A stretch of DNA of 64,000 nucleotides, from assembly GCF_000719095.1 (NCBI RefSeq), contig NZ_JOEH01000017.1, positions 106,332 through 170,331 on the forward strand, written 5' to 3'. Source of the DNA: Streptacidiphilus jeojiense. GTDB lineage: Bacteria; Actinomycetota; Actinomycetes; Streptomycetales; Streptomycetaceae. Numbering within the stretch: position 1 is the stretch's first letter; each line of letters starts with the position of its first letter. The notes beneath the pieces are model-generated. The model was not told the origin of the DNA and ran no database searches. It worked only from the letters and a program-made list of their open reading frames with translations. Below, piece after piece: positions 50,443 through 60,003 of the stretch. A program made the translations under genes and the position numbers.

Positions 50443-50520
50443 GTCGCGCAGTTCCCCGCGCCCCTAGCAAGTGCAACTGGCCCAGTTGCAGCCCCCTAGG
50501 GGCGCGGGGAACTGCGCGAC
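50443..50520. repeat. Dispersed palindromic repeat, copy 2
   Basis: A perfect 25-bp inverted repeat (50443-50467 with 50496-50520) sharing GTCGCGCAGTTCCCCGCGCC with copy 1 at 32950. A nested TGCAACTG/CAGTTGCA stem (50472-50479, 50483-50490) sits in the loop. It lies between two minus-strand genes, after the stop of the NsdA-like gene, where it could terminate transcription. Confidence 0.92.
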
Positions 50521-50554
50521 AAACCATGCACACGCCGCACCCTCCAGCCGGACC

Positions 50555-52036
50555 TCACGCCGGGGCTGCCAGCACCAACCGAGCCCGCTCCGCGAGTTCG
50601 ACCGCCGCCCGCTCGGTCTTGAAGTGCTCCAGCCGCTTCAGCATCTCCTGGACGTACTCCCTGGTCCGCTGCGAGGAGATCCGCCCGGCCACCTCCACCG
50701 CCCTGGTCCCCGCCGCCACCGCCGCGTCCAGATCGCCGTCGTCCAGCTCGGCCAGCGCCGAGACCACCAGCCGCAGGCCGTGCGAGCGCACGTACTCCTC
50801 GGTCGGGCGCGCCAGCGCCTGCGCAGTGAACTGACGCACCTTCAGCGGGACCCCCAGGTCCCGGTAGCACTCGGCGGCGTCCGCGGCGAGGCGGTCGTGG
50901 GAGAAGAAGTCGATCCAGGCCGGGTCGTCGTCGCCGGGACGGGACCGCTCCAGCCAGGCCTCCGCCGCGCTGAGCGCCGCCGCGCAGGCGTGCGCGCTGC
51001 CCGCGCGGGCGTGCGCGCGGGCCTCCACCAGGTGGAAGAAGCTCATGGTCCTGGTGGTGGCCAGGCCGCGGTTGCGTTCGATGGCGGCTTGGGCGAGGTC
51101 CACCCCCTCCTCGGCCGCGCCCCGGTAGGTGGCCTGCAGGCTCATCGACGCCAGAACATAGCCGCCGAAGGGCACGTCCGCCGCCGCCCTGGCCAGTCGC
51201 AGCGCCTGGATGTAGTAGCGCTGGGCGGCCTCGTGCTGGCCGGTGTCGAAGGCCATCCACCCGGCCAGCCTGGTGAGTTCGGCGGTCGCGCCGAACAGCG
51301 CCCGGCCCACCTCGTCGCTGTAGGAGCCGAGCAGCAGCGGTGCCGCGTCCTGCCGCAGGCACTCGGGGACCATGGACGAGCGCCAGTCCCCGCCGCCGTA
51401 GCGGGAGTCCCAGCGCCGGGCCTCCTCGGCCGCCTGCCGCAGCTTGGCCGCGTCCGCATGGCCGACCCGGTACGAGTGTCCGTCGCCCACCACCGCCCGC
51501 ACCCGCAGCGCCTCGTCGGAGAGTTCCAGCGCCGAGGCGTCCCTGGCGACCGAGCCGTCGACCGGGGTGATCAGCCAGCGCGAGACCGGGGTGGCGTACG
51601 CGGTCACCGAGAAGGTGCCCGCCAGGTTGTCCCACCAGCCCCGCCGGACGCCGCCGGAGGTTCCCGAACTCCCCTGCGGTGGACCGGAGTCGAGACCCCA
51701 CAGGGCCGTCACGTGCCGTACCGCCTCGGGCACCTCGCGGGGGAAGGCGAGGCCGATCTCCGGCGCCGGATCGGTGCTGCCCAGGCCGATCTCGTCCAGT
51801 GGGACGGTGCGTCCCAGCTTTCCGCCGATCGCGGAGGCGATCAACTGCGGCACCGCGCCCTGCGGCACCATGCCCTTGCCGACCCAGCGCGCCACCGAGG
51901 TCTTGTCATAACGGAAGGTCAGACCCCGTTGCGCGCCCAGGTCGTTGACCCGGCGGGCGAGCCCGGCGTTGCTGATGCCGGCGAGCGCCAGGAGCGTGCC
52001 GAGCTTGTCGTTGGGCCCTCGCCCTGTGGTGGTCAT
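50555..52036 (-). CDS. NsdA-like regulator with helical (TPR-like) repeats
   Basis: 493 residues, cytoplasmic. An N-terminal domain ([22 protein letters not shown], then [13 protein letters not shown]) resembles an HTH; the rest is largely helical with TPR-like pairs ([31 protein letters not shown]). The layout and wording match a large streptomycete family related to NsdA, a negative regulator of differentiation and antibiotic production in S. coelicolor. ATG at 52036 with GAGG upstream. Divergent from the asparagine-synthetase-like gene, separated by 700 bases. Direct DNA binding is not proven for the family. Confidence 0.8.
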   Translation of the reverse strand: MTTTGRGPNDKLGTLLALAGISNAGLARRVNDLGAQRGLTFRYDKTSVARWVGKGMVPQGAVPQLIASAIGGKLGRTVPLDEIGLGSTDPAPEIGLAFPREVPEAVRHVTALWGLDSGPPQGSSGTSGGVRRGWWDNLAGTFSVTAYATPVSRWLITPVDGSVARDASALELSDEALRVRAVVGDGHSYRVGHADAAKLRQAAEEARRWDSRYGGGDWRSSMVPECLRQDAAPLLLGSYSDEVGRALFGATAELTRLAGWMAFDTGQHEAAQRYYIQALRLARAAADVPFGGYVLASMSLQATYRGAAEEGVDLAQAAIERNRGLATTRTMSFFHLVEARAHARAGSAHACAAALSAAEAWLERSRPGDDDPAWIDFFSHDRLAADAAECYRDLGVPLKVRQFTAQALARPTEEYVRSHGLRLVVSALAELDDGDLDAAVAAGTRAVEVAGRISSQRTREYVQEMLKRLEHFKTERAAVELAERARLVLAAPA

Positions 52037-52736
52037 GCCCTGTGCCACCTCCCCGCCGGTCAGCGTTCTACCCAGAGTAGTTCCCCGCGTTCCCACGGTT
52101 AAGAGGTTCCGTTCCGTATGGCGGGATACCGCTCTCCCCCCTTGGGACTGCCGCGCGGTCGCAGCCGCGCCCGGGCCGGGTCCGCCGCTGCGCCGCAGCG
52201 AGGGCGCCATGCACCCGCCGAGTGTGGCCGTGCGCCCTCCCGTGCCCCCTCCCCGGCCCCGGTCGACCGGGCTTCGATGGCCGGTGTGGGTCGGCCTGCG
52301 GTCGAGGAGGGCAGGTCGGGGGACGCCGCCGCACTCCCCGCGCGGTGGCCGGCCGACTCGGGGGGTGTGCGGACACCCCCCGAGCGGAACCGGGGGAACG
52401 GGCACGGGGAACAGGCCGCGTCCGGGTCGGGGAGGGAGCGGCCCGGATGCGGTTCCCGTCGACCCCTGTCCACGGCACCGTCCCGGGGCATCCCGGGGAG
52501 CCGCCCCGAATGCCCGGAACTGACCGCAATCGGTCGGCAGACGTCCGGGCTTCGGCCGTCGCTGTCCGCGTTCCGACGGGATTCTCCGCGCCCTTTTTCC
52601 GCTCACGGCCACAATCGATCGCGTCCAGCCCGGCGAAGTCGAGCCGTCCTGATGGCACCATGTCTCTGAACGGTTGCTGACGGTACGACAGCAGGTCCGC
52701 TGCCGTCCGTCCGGGGCCCACGGAGGCGAGGCGTCG
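52037..52736. other. 700-base divergent region, no gene seen
   Basis: Both strands carry long open frames, but all are Pro/Arg/Gly-rich and look like by-products of very high GC content. It separates the NsdA-like gene from the synthetase-like gene and should hold both promoters. The part near 52590-52680 is less GC-rich, a likely promoter zone for the rightward gene. Confidence 0.5.
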
Positions 52737-55061
52737 ATGCGGTGGTTGGTGGGGTGGAACGGCGCGTCCGCCGTGACCGACCCCGGCCTGCGCGGACTGC
52801 GCCCGCTCGGCGGGCAGTTGCTCTGGGGCGGCCCCGATCCGCTCTGGGCTGTGGGCGACTGGCGCCCCGAGGAGATCCGCACCATCGCGGTGCACCGGCA
52901 GCTGCGCCCGGACGACACGGTCCGCACCGGCTTCCCCGACCTGCCCGAGGACCCCGACGACCCGGCCGCCGCCGACGGCGCGGTGGCCCGGCTCGCGGTC
53001 GTCGGCCACTGCGGCGCCGGGGACGCGGCGCTGCGCACCGCGCTGCTGACCGCCAGCGGGGGCGCGCTGCGCCATCTCACCGCCTGGCCCGGCAGCTACG
53101 TGGTGGTGCTCCAGCAGGGCACCAGGACCACGCTGATCGGTGACCTGGCCGGGGTCCGCCCGCTGTTCCACACCCAGTGGTGCGGCGGCACCGCCTACGC
53201 CACCGCGGCGCTGCCGCTGGCCGACCTGGTCGGCGCACCGGTGGACCCGCTGTACCTGGCCGCCCGACTGGCCGTCCCGGACGCCCCGGAGGCGGTGGAC
53301 GGCGGCAGCCCGTTCGCCGGCGTGCGGCGGGTACCGCCGGCGCGCGCGCTCAGCATCCGCTCCGGCCGCCCGCAGCTGCAGGGGTACGAGCCGCAGCTGC
53401 CCGCCGTCGGCGGCAGCACCGAGATCACCGAGGCCGCGGCCACCGGGGAGGTCACCCGCAGCCTGCTGGAGGCCGTCCGCTGCCGGGTCCGCGGCGACTC
53501 CGACCGGCCGCCCCGGGTCAGCACCGACCTCTCCGGCGGCAGCGCCTCCACCGTGGTCACCCTGCTGGCCGCCGCCATACCCACTCCCGGCGCCCGGCGC
53601 CCGGTGCCGCCGCTGTCCGAGTCGCTCCGGGCCGCGGCCGCCGGACGCCTCGCGGTCCCCGCGGGCCAGGAGCAGGAGCCGGTCCCGGCGACCCGCCGCA
53701 GCGTCGACGAGCGCTGGGGCGACCCGCGCAGCTACCGCACCCTGCACCACGGTCCGCCGACCACGCTGCCCACCCCGGCCCGCAGCGGCGCCGTGCGCGG
53801 CTCCTGGGCCAGGGGCGGCGCCACGGCGGCCACCGCGGACGCCCCGCTGCTCGCGGTCACCTACACCGACGACGCCTCGGCCGACCCCGGCTCGGACCCG
53901 GCCCGCACCGCGGAGCTGGTCCGGATCAGATCCCTGGCCGGCGACCACCCCCGGCTGGAGCACCTGCTGATCGCCGGCGGTCCCGAGGCGCTCCCCTACG
54001 CGGACCTGCTCGACCCCGACCTGGCCGGGCCGCTGACCGACGAACCCGGTGCCGCCCTGGTCGCCGGCGCACGCAACCGCCGCCGGCTGGTCGAGGCCGG
54101 CACCGACCACCTGGGCGGCCACGGCGGCCGCCAGGTCCTGGACGGCCATCCGGCCCGGCTGGCCGACCTGCTGCTGGAACACCGCAGGCTGCCGCTGCTG
54201 CGGCCGATCACCGCGCTGGCCCGGGCCGACAGCACCGACCACCCGGTGCACGGGGCCTTCGGCACCCCGGTCGGGGTGCTGCGCGCGGCCCGCCGGCTGG
54301 CCCGCACCAGCTACGCGGACGGTCTGGAGGACGCCGCCGCCCAGCTGATGTCCCGTCATATCGCGCTCCCAGGAACGGCGGGGGCCGCCTCCATCCAGTC
54401 CCTCAGCTGGTGCGACCCCGGCCCGGCGGCCCGCTGGCTGACCGACGACGCCCTCTCCGCGGTCTCGGTGCGGCTGCGGCTGGCCACCCGGCGCACCGCC
54501 CCCGACGAGCGCCCCGGCGCACGTCGTGCACGCCTGGCACTGCACCGTCAGGCCGGCGAGTTCCGGGTGCTCACCCAACTCGCCGAGGAGGCGCACGGAC
54601 AGCGGTTGCACGCTCCGTACCTGGACAACCAGGTGGTCCGCGCCTGCGGCCTGGTGCCGCCCTCGGCGCGGGTCCAGCCCGGCTCCCGGCACGCCATCCT
54701 GCGCAGCGTGCTCGCCGGGGCGGGGGCCGAGTCGGTACCCGACTGGGGCAGCACGCCGCCGGACCCCTACTCCGCCGCCGACAGCGTCCGCGAGGGCCTG
54801 CGCCGGGCGCTGCACGCCCTGGACCGGATCTTCGCCGCCCCGCTGCTCGCCGACCTCGGCCTGCTCGACGCCCGGGCCTTCCGCAAGGCGCTGCACAACG
54901 CCGCCCGGGACCGGCCGGTGCCGCTGGACGGACTGGCTGCGGTCGTCTCCACCGAGCTCTGGCTGCGCCGCCTGCACGCCCGTCAGGGCTCCTGCTGGAC
55001 CGGGATGCCGCTGGCCGAACGCCGGGCCATCGGCGGCCTGGACCCGATCGGCGTGCCGTAG
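52737..55061 (+). CDS. Stand-alone asparagine-synthetase-like protein
   Basis: 774 residues. The N-terminal part resembles a class-II amidotransferase domain ([10 protein letters not shown], later WPGSYVVVL and DLAGVRPLF) but has Arg instead of the catalytic Cys 2, so glutaminase activity is unlikely. The synthetase domain has [13 protein letters not shown] (266-272) where the PPi loop SGGxDS is expected; the Asp is replaced. Similar proteins include lasso-peptide cyclases, but no precursor, protease or RRE gene is nearby. ATG at 52737 with GGAGGC upstream. It pairs divergently with the NsdA-like gene. Substrate unknown; it may be a degenerate or regulatory homologue. Confidence 0.8.
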   Translation: MRWLVGWNGASAVTDPGLRGLRPLGGQLLWGGPDPLWAVGDWRPEEIRTIAVHRQLRPDDTVRTGFPDLPEDPDDPAAADGAVARLAVVGHCGAGDAALRTALLTASGGALRHLTAWPGSYVVVLQQGTRTTLIGDLAGVRPLFHTQWCGGTAYATAALPLADLVGAPVDPLYLAARLAVPDAPEAVDGGSPFAGVRRVPPARALSIRSGRPQLQGYEPQLPAVGGSTEITEAAATGEVTRSLLEAVRCRVRGDSDRPPRVSTDLSGGSASTVVTLLAAAIPTPGARRPVPPLSESLRAAAAGRLAVPAGQEQEPVPATRRSVDERWGDPRSYRTLHHGPPTTLPTPARSGAVRGSWARGGATAATADAPLLAVTYTDDASADPGSDPARTAELVRIRSLAGDHPRLEHLLIAGGPEALPYADLLDPDLAGPLTDEPGAALVAGARNRRRLVEAGTDHLGGHGGRQVLDGHPARLADLLLEHRRLPLLRPITALARADSTDHPVHGAFGTPVGVLRAARRLARTSYADGLEDAAAQLMSRHIALPGTAGAASIQSLSWCDPGPAARWLTDDALSAVSVRLRLATRRTAPDERPGARRARLALHRQAGEFRVLTQLAEEAHGQRLHAPYLDNQVVRACGLVPPSARVQPGSRHAILRSVLAGAGAESVPDWGSTPPDPYSAADSVREGLRRALHALDRIFAAPLLADLGLLDARAFRKALHNAARDRPVPLDGLAAVVSTELWLRRLHARQGSCWTGMPLAERRAIGGLDPIGVP

Positions 55062-55087
55062 CCCCGCCCCGCCGCCCAGGCGCAAGC

Positions 55088-55729
55088 ATGAAGGACATGC
55101 CCCGCACCAGCCCGACCCGTAGCGGCCCCGCCCGCACCGGCCCGATCCGGGCCGTCACCCTGCACGCCGGGGCGCCCGGCCCGGTGCACCACCGCACCGC
55201 CGCGGCCCCGGCCACCGGCGCCGTACCGGTGGTCCACGAGCTGCCGTCCGGTCCGCCCGGCATCCTGGTCGGACTCGACGGCTCGGACGGCTCGCTGTGG
55301 GCCCTGGACCGTGCCTTCACCGAAGCCGTCGCCCACGACCTGCCGCTGTACGTCCTCGCCGCCGTCGACCCGGCCCCGGCCGGCTACCCGCCGGGGATGG
55401 CCGACCTCGCCGAGGACAGCGTCGACCGGCTGCTGGAGAGTATGGGCCAGGTCGCCCTGCGCGCCCTCGCCGCGGTCCGCGCCAACCACCCGCCGATGCC
55501 GTCCGTGACCGTGCACGTCGTCCTCGGCGACGCGGTCGAAACCCTGCTCAGGGCCACCGCGGGGCAGCGCACCCTGGTCGTGGGAGCCCGCGGCAACGGG
55601 GGCTTCGAACGGCTGCTGCTGGGCTCCGTCGCCACGGCCGTGATCCACCACTCCGCCTGCCCGGTGCTCCTGGTCCCCGGGGAGACGGCCGAGGAATACG
55701 GGCAGACCGATACCGGTTCCGACTCCTGA
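55088..55729 (+). CDS. Universal stress protein family member
   Basis: 213 residues. About 50 disordered Pro/Arg residues precede one USP domain (GILVGLDGSDGSLWALDRA, ...TLVVGARGNGGFERLLLGSVATAVIHHSACPVLLV, split), including the G-x2-G-x9-G(S) ATP-binding pattern. Likely an ATP-binding dormancy or hypoxia-type USP. It follows the synthetase-like gene by 26 bases and may share its transcript. Confidence 0.9.
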   Translation: MKDMPRTSPTRSGPARTGPIRAVTLHAGAPGPVHHRTAAAPATGAVPVVHELPSGPPGILVGLDGSDGSLWALDRAFTEAVAHDLPLYVLAAVDPAPAGYPPGMADLAEDSVDRLLESMGQVALRALAAVRANHPPMPSVTVHVVLGDAVETLLRATAGQRTLVVGARGNGGFERLLLGSVATAVIHHSACPVLLVPGETAEEYGQTDTGSDS

Positions 55730-55751
55730 CGACGCAGACAAGAGGGAAGCC

Positions 55752-56447
55752 ATGAAGATCGAGATCTACAGCGACATAGCCTGCCCCTGGTGCTACATCG
55801 GCAAGCGCCGCTTCGAGCGCGCCCTCAGCGCCTTCAACCAGCCCGTCGAGGTGGTCTACCGCCCCTACCAGCTGGTCCCCGACGCCCCGGCCGAGGCCAC
55901 CCCGCACCGGGCCTGGCTCGCCGAGCGCTACGGGCCACAGTCGCGGGCCATGGACGACCGGGTCGCCGCCCTCGGCGCTGCCGACGGCATCAGCTACGAC
56001 TTCGACGCGGCCCTGCACGTCAACACCTTCGACGGGCACCGGCTGCTGTGGCTCGCCGCCACCGAGTACGGCCTCCCGGTGCAGCACGCCCTCAAGGAGA
56101 AGCTGCTCGCGGCCCACTTCAGCGACGGCGTCGACGTCGGCGACCACACCGCGCTGACGGCGGTCGCCGTGGCGGCCGGGCTGGACCGGGACCGGGTGGC
56201 CGGCTTCCTCGCCTCCGGCGAGGGGAGCGAGGAGGTCCGGGATGAGATCGAGCACGCCCGCGCCCTCGGCATCAGCTCCGTCCCCACCTTCGTCATCGAC
56301 GAGAAGTGGGCGGTCCAGGGTGCCCAGGAGACCTCCACCTTCCTGCGCGCCCTGGAGCAGGCCGCCGCCACCACCGCGAGCACGGCGACGGCGAGTGACG
56401 GAGCCGGGGCTGCCGGGAGCTGCGACGACGACAGCTGCGCCGTCTGA
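55752..56447 (+). CDS. DsbA-family (FrnE-like) oxidoreductase
   Basis: 231 residues without a signal peptide, so cytoplasmic. CPWC (Cys 11 to Cys 14) opens a thioredoxin fold with an inserted helical domain, and the cis-Pro loop is SSVPTFVIDE. A C-terminal tail ends in CDDDSCAV with two more Cys. FrnE-like proteins act in redox or polyketide chemistry. AGAGGGA lies 4 bases before the ATG, 22 bases after the USP gene. Confidence 0.92.
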   Translation: MKIEIYSDIACPWCYIGKRRFERALSAFNQPVEVVYRPYQLVPDAPAEATPHRAWLAERYGPQSRAMDDRVAALGAADGISYDFDAALHVNTFDGHRLLWLAATEYGLPVQHALKEKLLAAHFSDGVDVGDHTALTAVAVAAGLDRDRVAGFLASGEGSEEVRDEIEHARALGISSVPTFVIDEKWAVQGAQETSTFLRALEQAAATTASTATASDGAGAAGSCDDDSCAV

Positions 56448-56491
56448 ACCGACTGCCGTCCGATCCGCCCGGCCGGGCGGGCGCGGGTGCC

Positions 56492-58456
56492 TCAGTGGCA
56501 GGTGAACCGCGCGTCCGCCCAGTCGGCGACATTGGCGATGATCGACCAGGCGGCCGGCTCGGTGACCAGCCGGATCGCGGTGACGCCGCGCAGCGGCACG
56601 CCGACCGGGACCGCCGGCTGACCGCCCCGGACCACTCCGGAGCTCCACAACTGACGTCCCGTGGTCGCGTCCAGCACCGAGAAGCGCACCGCGCCCAGCC
56701 CCAGCGTCATGTCGTCGATCCCGGCGTCGGCCGAGAACTCGGTGCAACTGCGGTTGAGGTCGATGGTCACCGACGACGGCGAGTGCACGGTGATCCCACG
56801 GCTGTACGACGTGCCGCCGACCCGAACCCCGTTGCTGCGCTGCCAGAGCCAGCTGGACGCGTCGGGGGCCACGCTGGGACCGTCGGCGGCGCCGATCCCG
56901 CCGTAGGGGAGGGCGTCCACGTAGTAGTCCGCGGGGGCGACCACCGGGGGAGTCGGGGTCGGGGTGGGCCGCGGCGACGGCTTGGGGGTCGGCTTCGGCG
57001 TCGGCCGGGGCTTCGGTGACAGCTTCACCACCGGAACCGGACGCGGCGTCGGACGGGCCGCCGGCTTCGGCGTGGGTTTCGGCACCGGCGGCACCGGCGG
57101 CGCGACGACCGCCGGGGACGGGGTCGGCTTCGGACGGGGCGCGGGCAGGGCCGGTGGCCTGGGGACCACCTTCACCGCCGAGGGCTTGGCCGCCTGCGGC
57201 GGCTTGGGCTTGGTGTCGTTGCCGGTGAGCGCGAACACCACCCCGGCCACCGCCACCACCGTCACCAGTGCCGCGATCCCGGCCTTGGCGGGCACCCCCA
57301 GCCCCTCGGCCGCGGCCCCGCCGGCGGCACCCCCGCTGCCCCCGGCACCCGCACCGGCTGCGCCGGCCGCACCCGCAGTCGCTCCGGCACCGGCGGTCGC
57401 TCCCGCACCGGCGGTCGCCCCGGTGCCGACCCCGGCCGCGACCCCGGCGGCCCCGGCCGCGCCCGCAGCGAGCGCGGTGAAGTAGCCCGAGCTGACCCAC
57501 CACACCAGCGCGCCGGTCGGCAGCAGCTCGCGGAGGCTGTGGTTGAGGTCCACCAGCTCCAGGTAGGCGGCCGAGCAGCGGTCGCACTCCTTCATGTGCC
57601 CGCGCACGTCACCGGCCGCCCGCTTCCCCAGCGAGCCGCGCGCGAACGCGCCCAGCCTCCGTGCGTAGTCCTCGCAGGCGGTCTCCTGGGTGTCGGAGAT
57701 GTGCGCCTGCAGGAACTCGGTGGCGAGCCGGTCCCGGGCGCGGCTCGCCTGAACCGCCGTGGCGTTGGCGCTCTTGCCCATCAACTCGGCGACCTGCCGC
57801 GGTGGTTCGCGTTCGACGGCGGTGTGCCAGAGCACCATCTGGTCGTCCGGCTCCAGCCTGCTGAACGCCCGTACCACCAGTGAGTGGTCGATCCCGGCCA
57901 TGGCCCAGGCGTCCGCGCCGGGGTCGACGACGCTGACGTCGGCGACGGCCGCCGAGGTGGCGGCGAACAGGGTGAAGTCGTCCACCAGCTGCTCGCGCCG
58001 GTCGCTGCGGCTCCAGCCCGCGGCGATGTTGCGGACCGCGGTCAGCAGATAGGCGCGGACGGCGATCTCGGGGCCCTTGCCGGCGCGCAACGCCTGCAGC
58101 GTGCGGGCGAACACCTCGCCGGCCAGGTCCTCGGCGGTGAAGGTGTCCCGGCAGCAGGTGCGGGCGTAGCGGCGCACCGCGTCGGCGTGCCGCCGGTACA
58201 GCTCCTCGTAGGCCGCGTCGTCGCCAGCCCGTACCGCAGCGGTGAGTTCGGCGTCGGAGACGGGCAGCGGCTCCTCGTCGACCGGTCCGCCCGGGGGCGG
58301 CACCGTGGCCGGCCCCGGGACCGCGGCGGCCCCGGGCTCGGCGTCGTCGGCGCGGTGCCGGCCGCCCTGGGCCGGAACCTGGGGCGAGGGCTCCAGTGGT
58401 TCGCTGGAGCCGATGCCGGAACCCTCCCCCGACTCGTCCTGGCCGTCAGCGCGCAT
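56492..58456 (-). CDS. ECF sigma factor fused to zinc anti-sigma, membrane helix and NPCBM domain
   Basis: 654 residues. Sigma region 2 (about 70-150: [30 protein letters not shown]) and region 4 (about 190-250) are complete. A zinc anti-sigma-like segment follows (Cys 261, then HMKECDRC, His 287/Cys 291/Cys 294). A Gly/Ala-rich stretch with ATAGAG repeats, one transmembrane helix ([19 protein letters not shown], near 395), a long Pro/Lys/Thr linker, and a C-terminal NPCBM-type carbohydrate-binding module ([20 protein letters not shown], then [10 protein letters not shown]) complete it. Related fusions (ECF52/53-type groups) are known in actinobacteria. It implies a single-chain sensor of wall glycans that must be cut to free the sigma part. 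Confidence 0.9.
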   Translation of the reverse strand: MRADGQDESGEGSGIGSSEPLEPSPQVPAQGGRHRADDAEPGAAAVPGPATVPPPGGPVDEEPLPVSDAELTAAVRAGDDAAYEELYRRHADAVRRYARTCCRDTFTAEDLAGEVFARTLQALRAGKGPEIAVRAYLLTAVRNIAAGWSRSDRREQLVDDFTLFAATSAAVADVSVVDPGADAWAMAGIDHSLVVRAFSRLEPDDQMVLWHTAVEREPPRQVAELMGKSANATAVQASRARDRLATEFLQAHISDTQETACEDYARRLGAFARGSLGKRAAGDVRGHMKECDRCSAAYLELVDLNHSLRELLPTGALVWWVSSGYFTALAAGAAGAAGVAAGVGTGATAGAGATAGAGATAGAAGAAGAGAGGSGGAAGGAAAEGLGVPAKAGIAALVTVVAVAGVVFALTGNDTKPKPPQAAKPSAVKVVPRPPALPAPRPKPTPSPAVVAPPVPPVPKPTPKPAARPTPRPVPVVKLSPKPRPTPKPTPKPSPRPTPTPTPPVVAPADYYVDALPYGGIGAADGPSVAPDASSWLWQRSNGVRVGGTSYSRGITVHSPSSVTIDLNRSCTEFSADAGIDDMTLGLGAVRFSVLDATTGRQLWSSGVVRGGQPAVPVGVPLRGVTAIRLVTEPAAWSIIANVADWADARFTCH

Positions 58457-58631
58457 GGCAGTCCCCGTGTCGTTCCACGGTCAAAGATTCCCATGCCGAG
58501 CCGGTGCAGGTCCGGTCTTCAGCACCCGACCACCCGTCCGGGGAGCGGAAAACTGAAAACCTGAGCGACTGTCGAAGCGGCGCACTAAGGTGACCGCCCG
58601 ATCCGGCCTGTCGCGACCTGTCATTCGTGCA

Positions 58632-58706
58632 CCGACCACCCGTCAGCCGACCTTCCGTCAGCCGACCTTCCGTCAGCCGACCATCCATCAGCCGACTACC
58701 CGTCAG
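58632..58706. repeat. Five 15-bp tandem repeats at the end of the TetR gene
   Basis: The unit CCGACCNNCCRTCAG occurs five times (58632-58646, 58647-58661, 58662-58676, 58677-58691, 58692-58706) with small changes. The last unit includes the stop codon of the TetR gene (minus strand). Most copies are beyond its end. Confidence 0.9.
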
Positions 58707-59542
58707 CCGTCGGACCGCAGGCCGTCCAGCAGGATCCGGAGCAGTCGGGCCGAGGACCCCTGCGCCACCGGTGACCCGTCGACGCCGGCGCCGTCCCCGC
58801 TGGGCTCGGTGTACGACGGCACCGAGGCGGTCAGCACCAGCACCACATCGGTGACCCGCACCCCGCTGCGCAACTCGCCCGCGCTCCTGGCCCGTTCGAC
58901 CAACTGTCCGAGCAGCTCCAGCAGTCGGGCCGGATCCGCGTCGCCGGCGCCGTCACCCGGCGGGGGCGGCGGGGCCGCGATCTCGAGCGGGGGCACCTGA
59001 CCCGCCGTCCGCTGCGCCGGGACCTGGTCCATCCGCTCCGCGTAGCGGAAGGCCTCCGGCGGCAGCAGCCGTCCGGCGCCCGTGGCCACGGCCCGGGAGA
59101 GATAGCCGGCCAGTGCGTCCCAGGGCTGCGGGTCGCCGTTCAGCGACTCCCAGGCCTGCGCGGTCAGCCAGGCCACCTCCTCCGAGGCGATCCTCCTGAC
59201 CAGGACCTCCTTGCTCGGGAAGCGCCGGTAGACGGTGCCGACGCCGACCCCGGCACGCCGGGCGACCTCCTCCATCGGCGCCCCGTAGCCGAGTTCGCCG
59301 AACACCTCGCGCGCAGCGCGCAGCACGCTCTCCAGATTGCGCCGTGCGTCGACCCGCAGCCGGCCGCCACCGCCGCCACCACCAGTGGAACCCGAGCCGG
59401 TCACCGTCGCCCCGGAAGGCGAACCTGACGGCGTTCCTGAGACCGATGCCGATGCCGACAGGGACGCCGTCGGACGCCCGTTTCGCGGATCCGGTATGGA
59501 CCGTTCCCCCACATGCGGAAGCGCATGTTCCCGCTGAACCAT
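58703..59542 (-). CDS. TetR-family transcriptional regulator
   Basis: 279 residues. A disordered N-terminus with Ser/Gly runs (GSTGGGGGGGR) precedes a TetR HTH (VLRAAREVFGELGYGAPMEEVARRAGVGVGTVYRRFPSKEVL, split: GVGTVYRRFPSK is diagnostic). The C-terminal domain has a PPPPPGDG insert and a helical end. ATG at 59542 has GGAGG 9 bases upstream. Divergent from the ndh-type gene 461 bases away. Ligand and targets unknown. Confidence 0.9.
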   Translation of the reverse strand: MVQREHALPHVGERSIPDPRNGRPTASLSASASVSGTPSGSPSGATVTGSGSTGGGGGGGRLRVDARRNLESVLRAAREVFGELGYGAPMEEVARRAGVGVGTVYRRFPSKEVLVRRIASEEVAWLTAQAWESLNGDPQPWDALAGYLSRAVATGAGRLLPPEAFRYAERMDQVPAQRTAGQVPPLEIAAPPPPPGDGAGDADPARLLELLGQLVERARSAGELRSGVRVTDVVLVLTASVPSYTEPSGDGAGVDGSPVAQGSSARLLRILLDGLRSDG

Positions 59543-60003
59543 GACTTTCGTCCTCCCCCGTGGGCACCACGTCCGATGCGGTGCCCCCCAACGCGCACAC
59601 GATGTAGCGAACCGAGTACGGATTCGCAGACACCCCGACCATAGTTGAGAGCAGATCAGGCCGAACAGGGGCCTTCCCAAGACTCGGGTGCGCGCGGCGC
59701 ACCCCGGAGCACCGAGAATCTGCGTCAGGGCGTAGGACATCTGCGTCGAAACGTGGATGATCGAGCGGACATTTACGGCCGTTCTCCTCATGTCGTTCGC
59801 CGCACCGGCCCCACCAGTTCAGGTACGGGCTATGTACAAGACGCCGTCGAGGGTGCGGAATGGACCGGTACTCCAACCACGCGGGGAGCGACCCCGATGC
59901 CGGTGCCGCGACGGTCCGCTGTCGCGGCGGTCCTGTTGCAACAACTGTCGGGCGGCCGCAGGTGGCCAGTCACCAGCGGCCGGAAACTACGAGTCGAGAC
60001 TGA
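59543..60003. other. Divergent region between TetR and NADH dehydrogenase genes
   Basis: No gene is seen. Less GC-rich stretches near 59590-59660 and 59740-59790 may hold promoters of the two flanking genes. No obvious TetR palindrome was found by eye. Confidence 0.4.

Noticed and set aside
52118..52669. Several Pro/Arg-rich frames between the NsdA-like and synthetase-like genes
   Set aside because: Low complexity, no start signals and no conserved motifs; treated as non-coding.
52737..55061. A lasso-peptide biosynthesis cluster
   Set aside because: Only the cyclase-like gene is present; no precursor peptide, protease or RRE protein is seen on either side.
52068..55085. A 1005-residue minus-strand open frame
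   Set aside because: It is antisense to the asparagine-synthetase-like gene, which has recognisable motifs and a ribosome-binding site; composition is that of a shadow frame.
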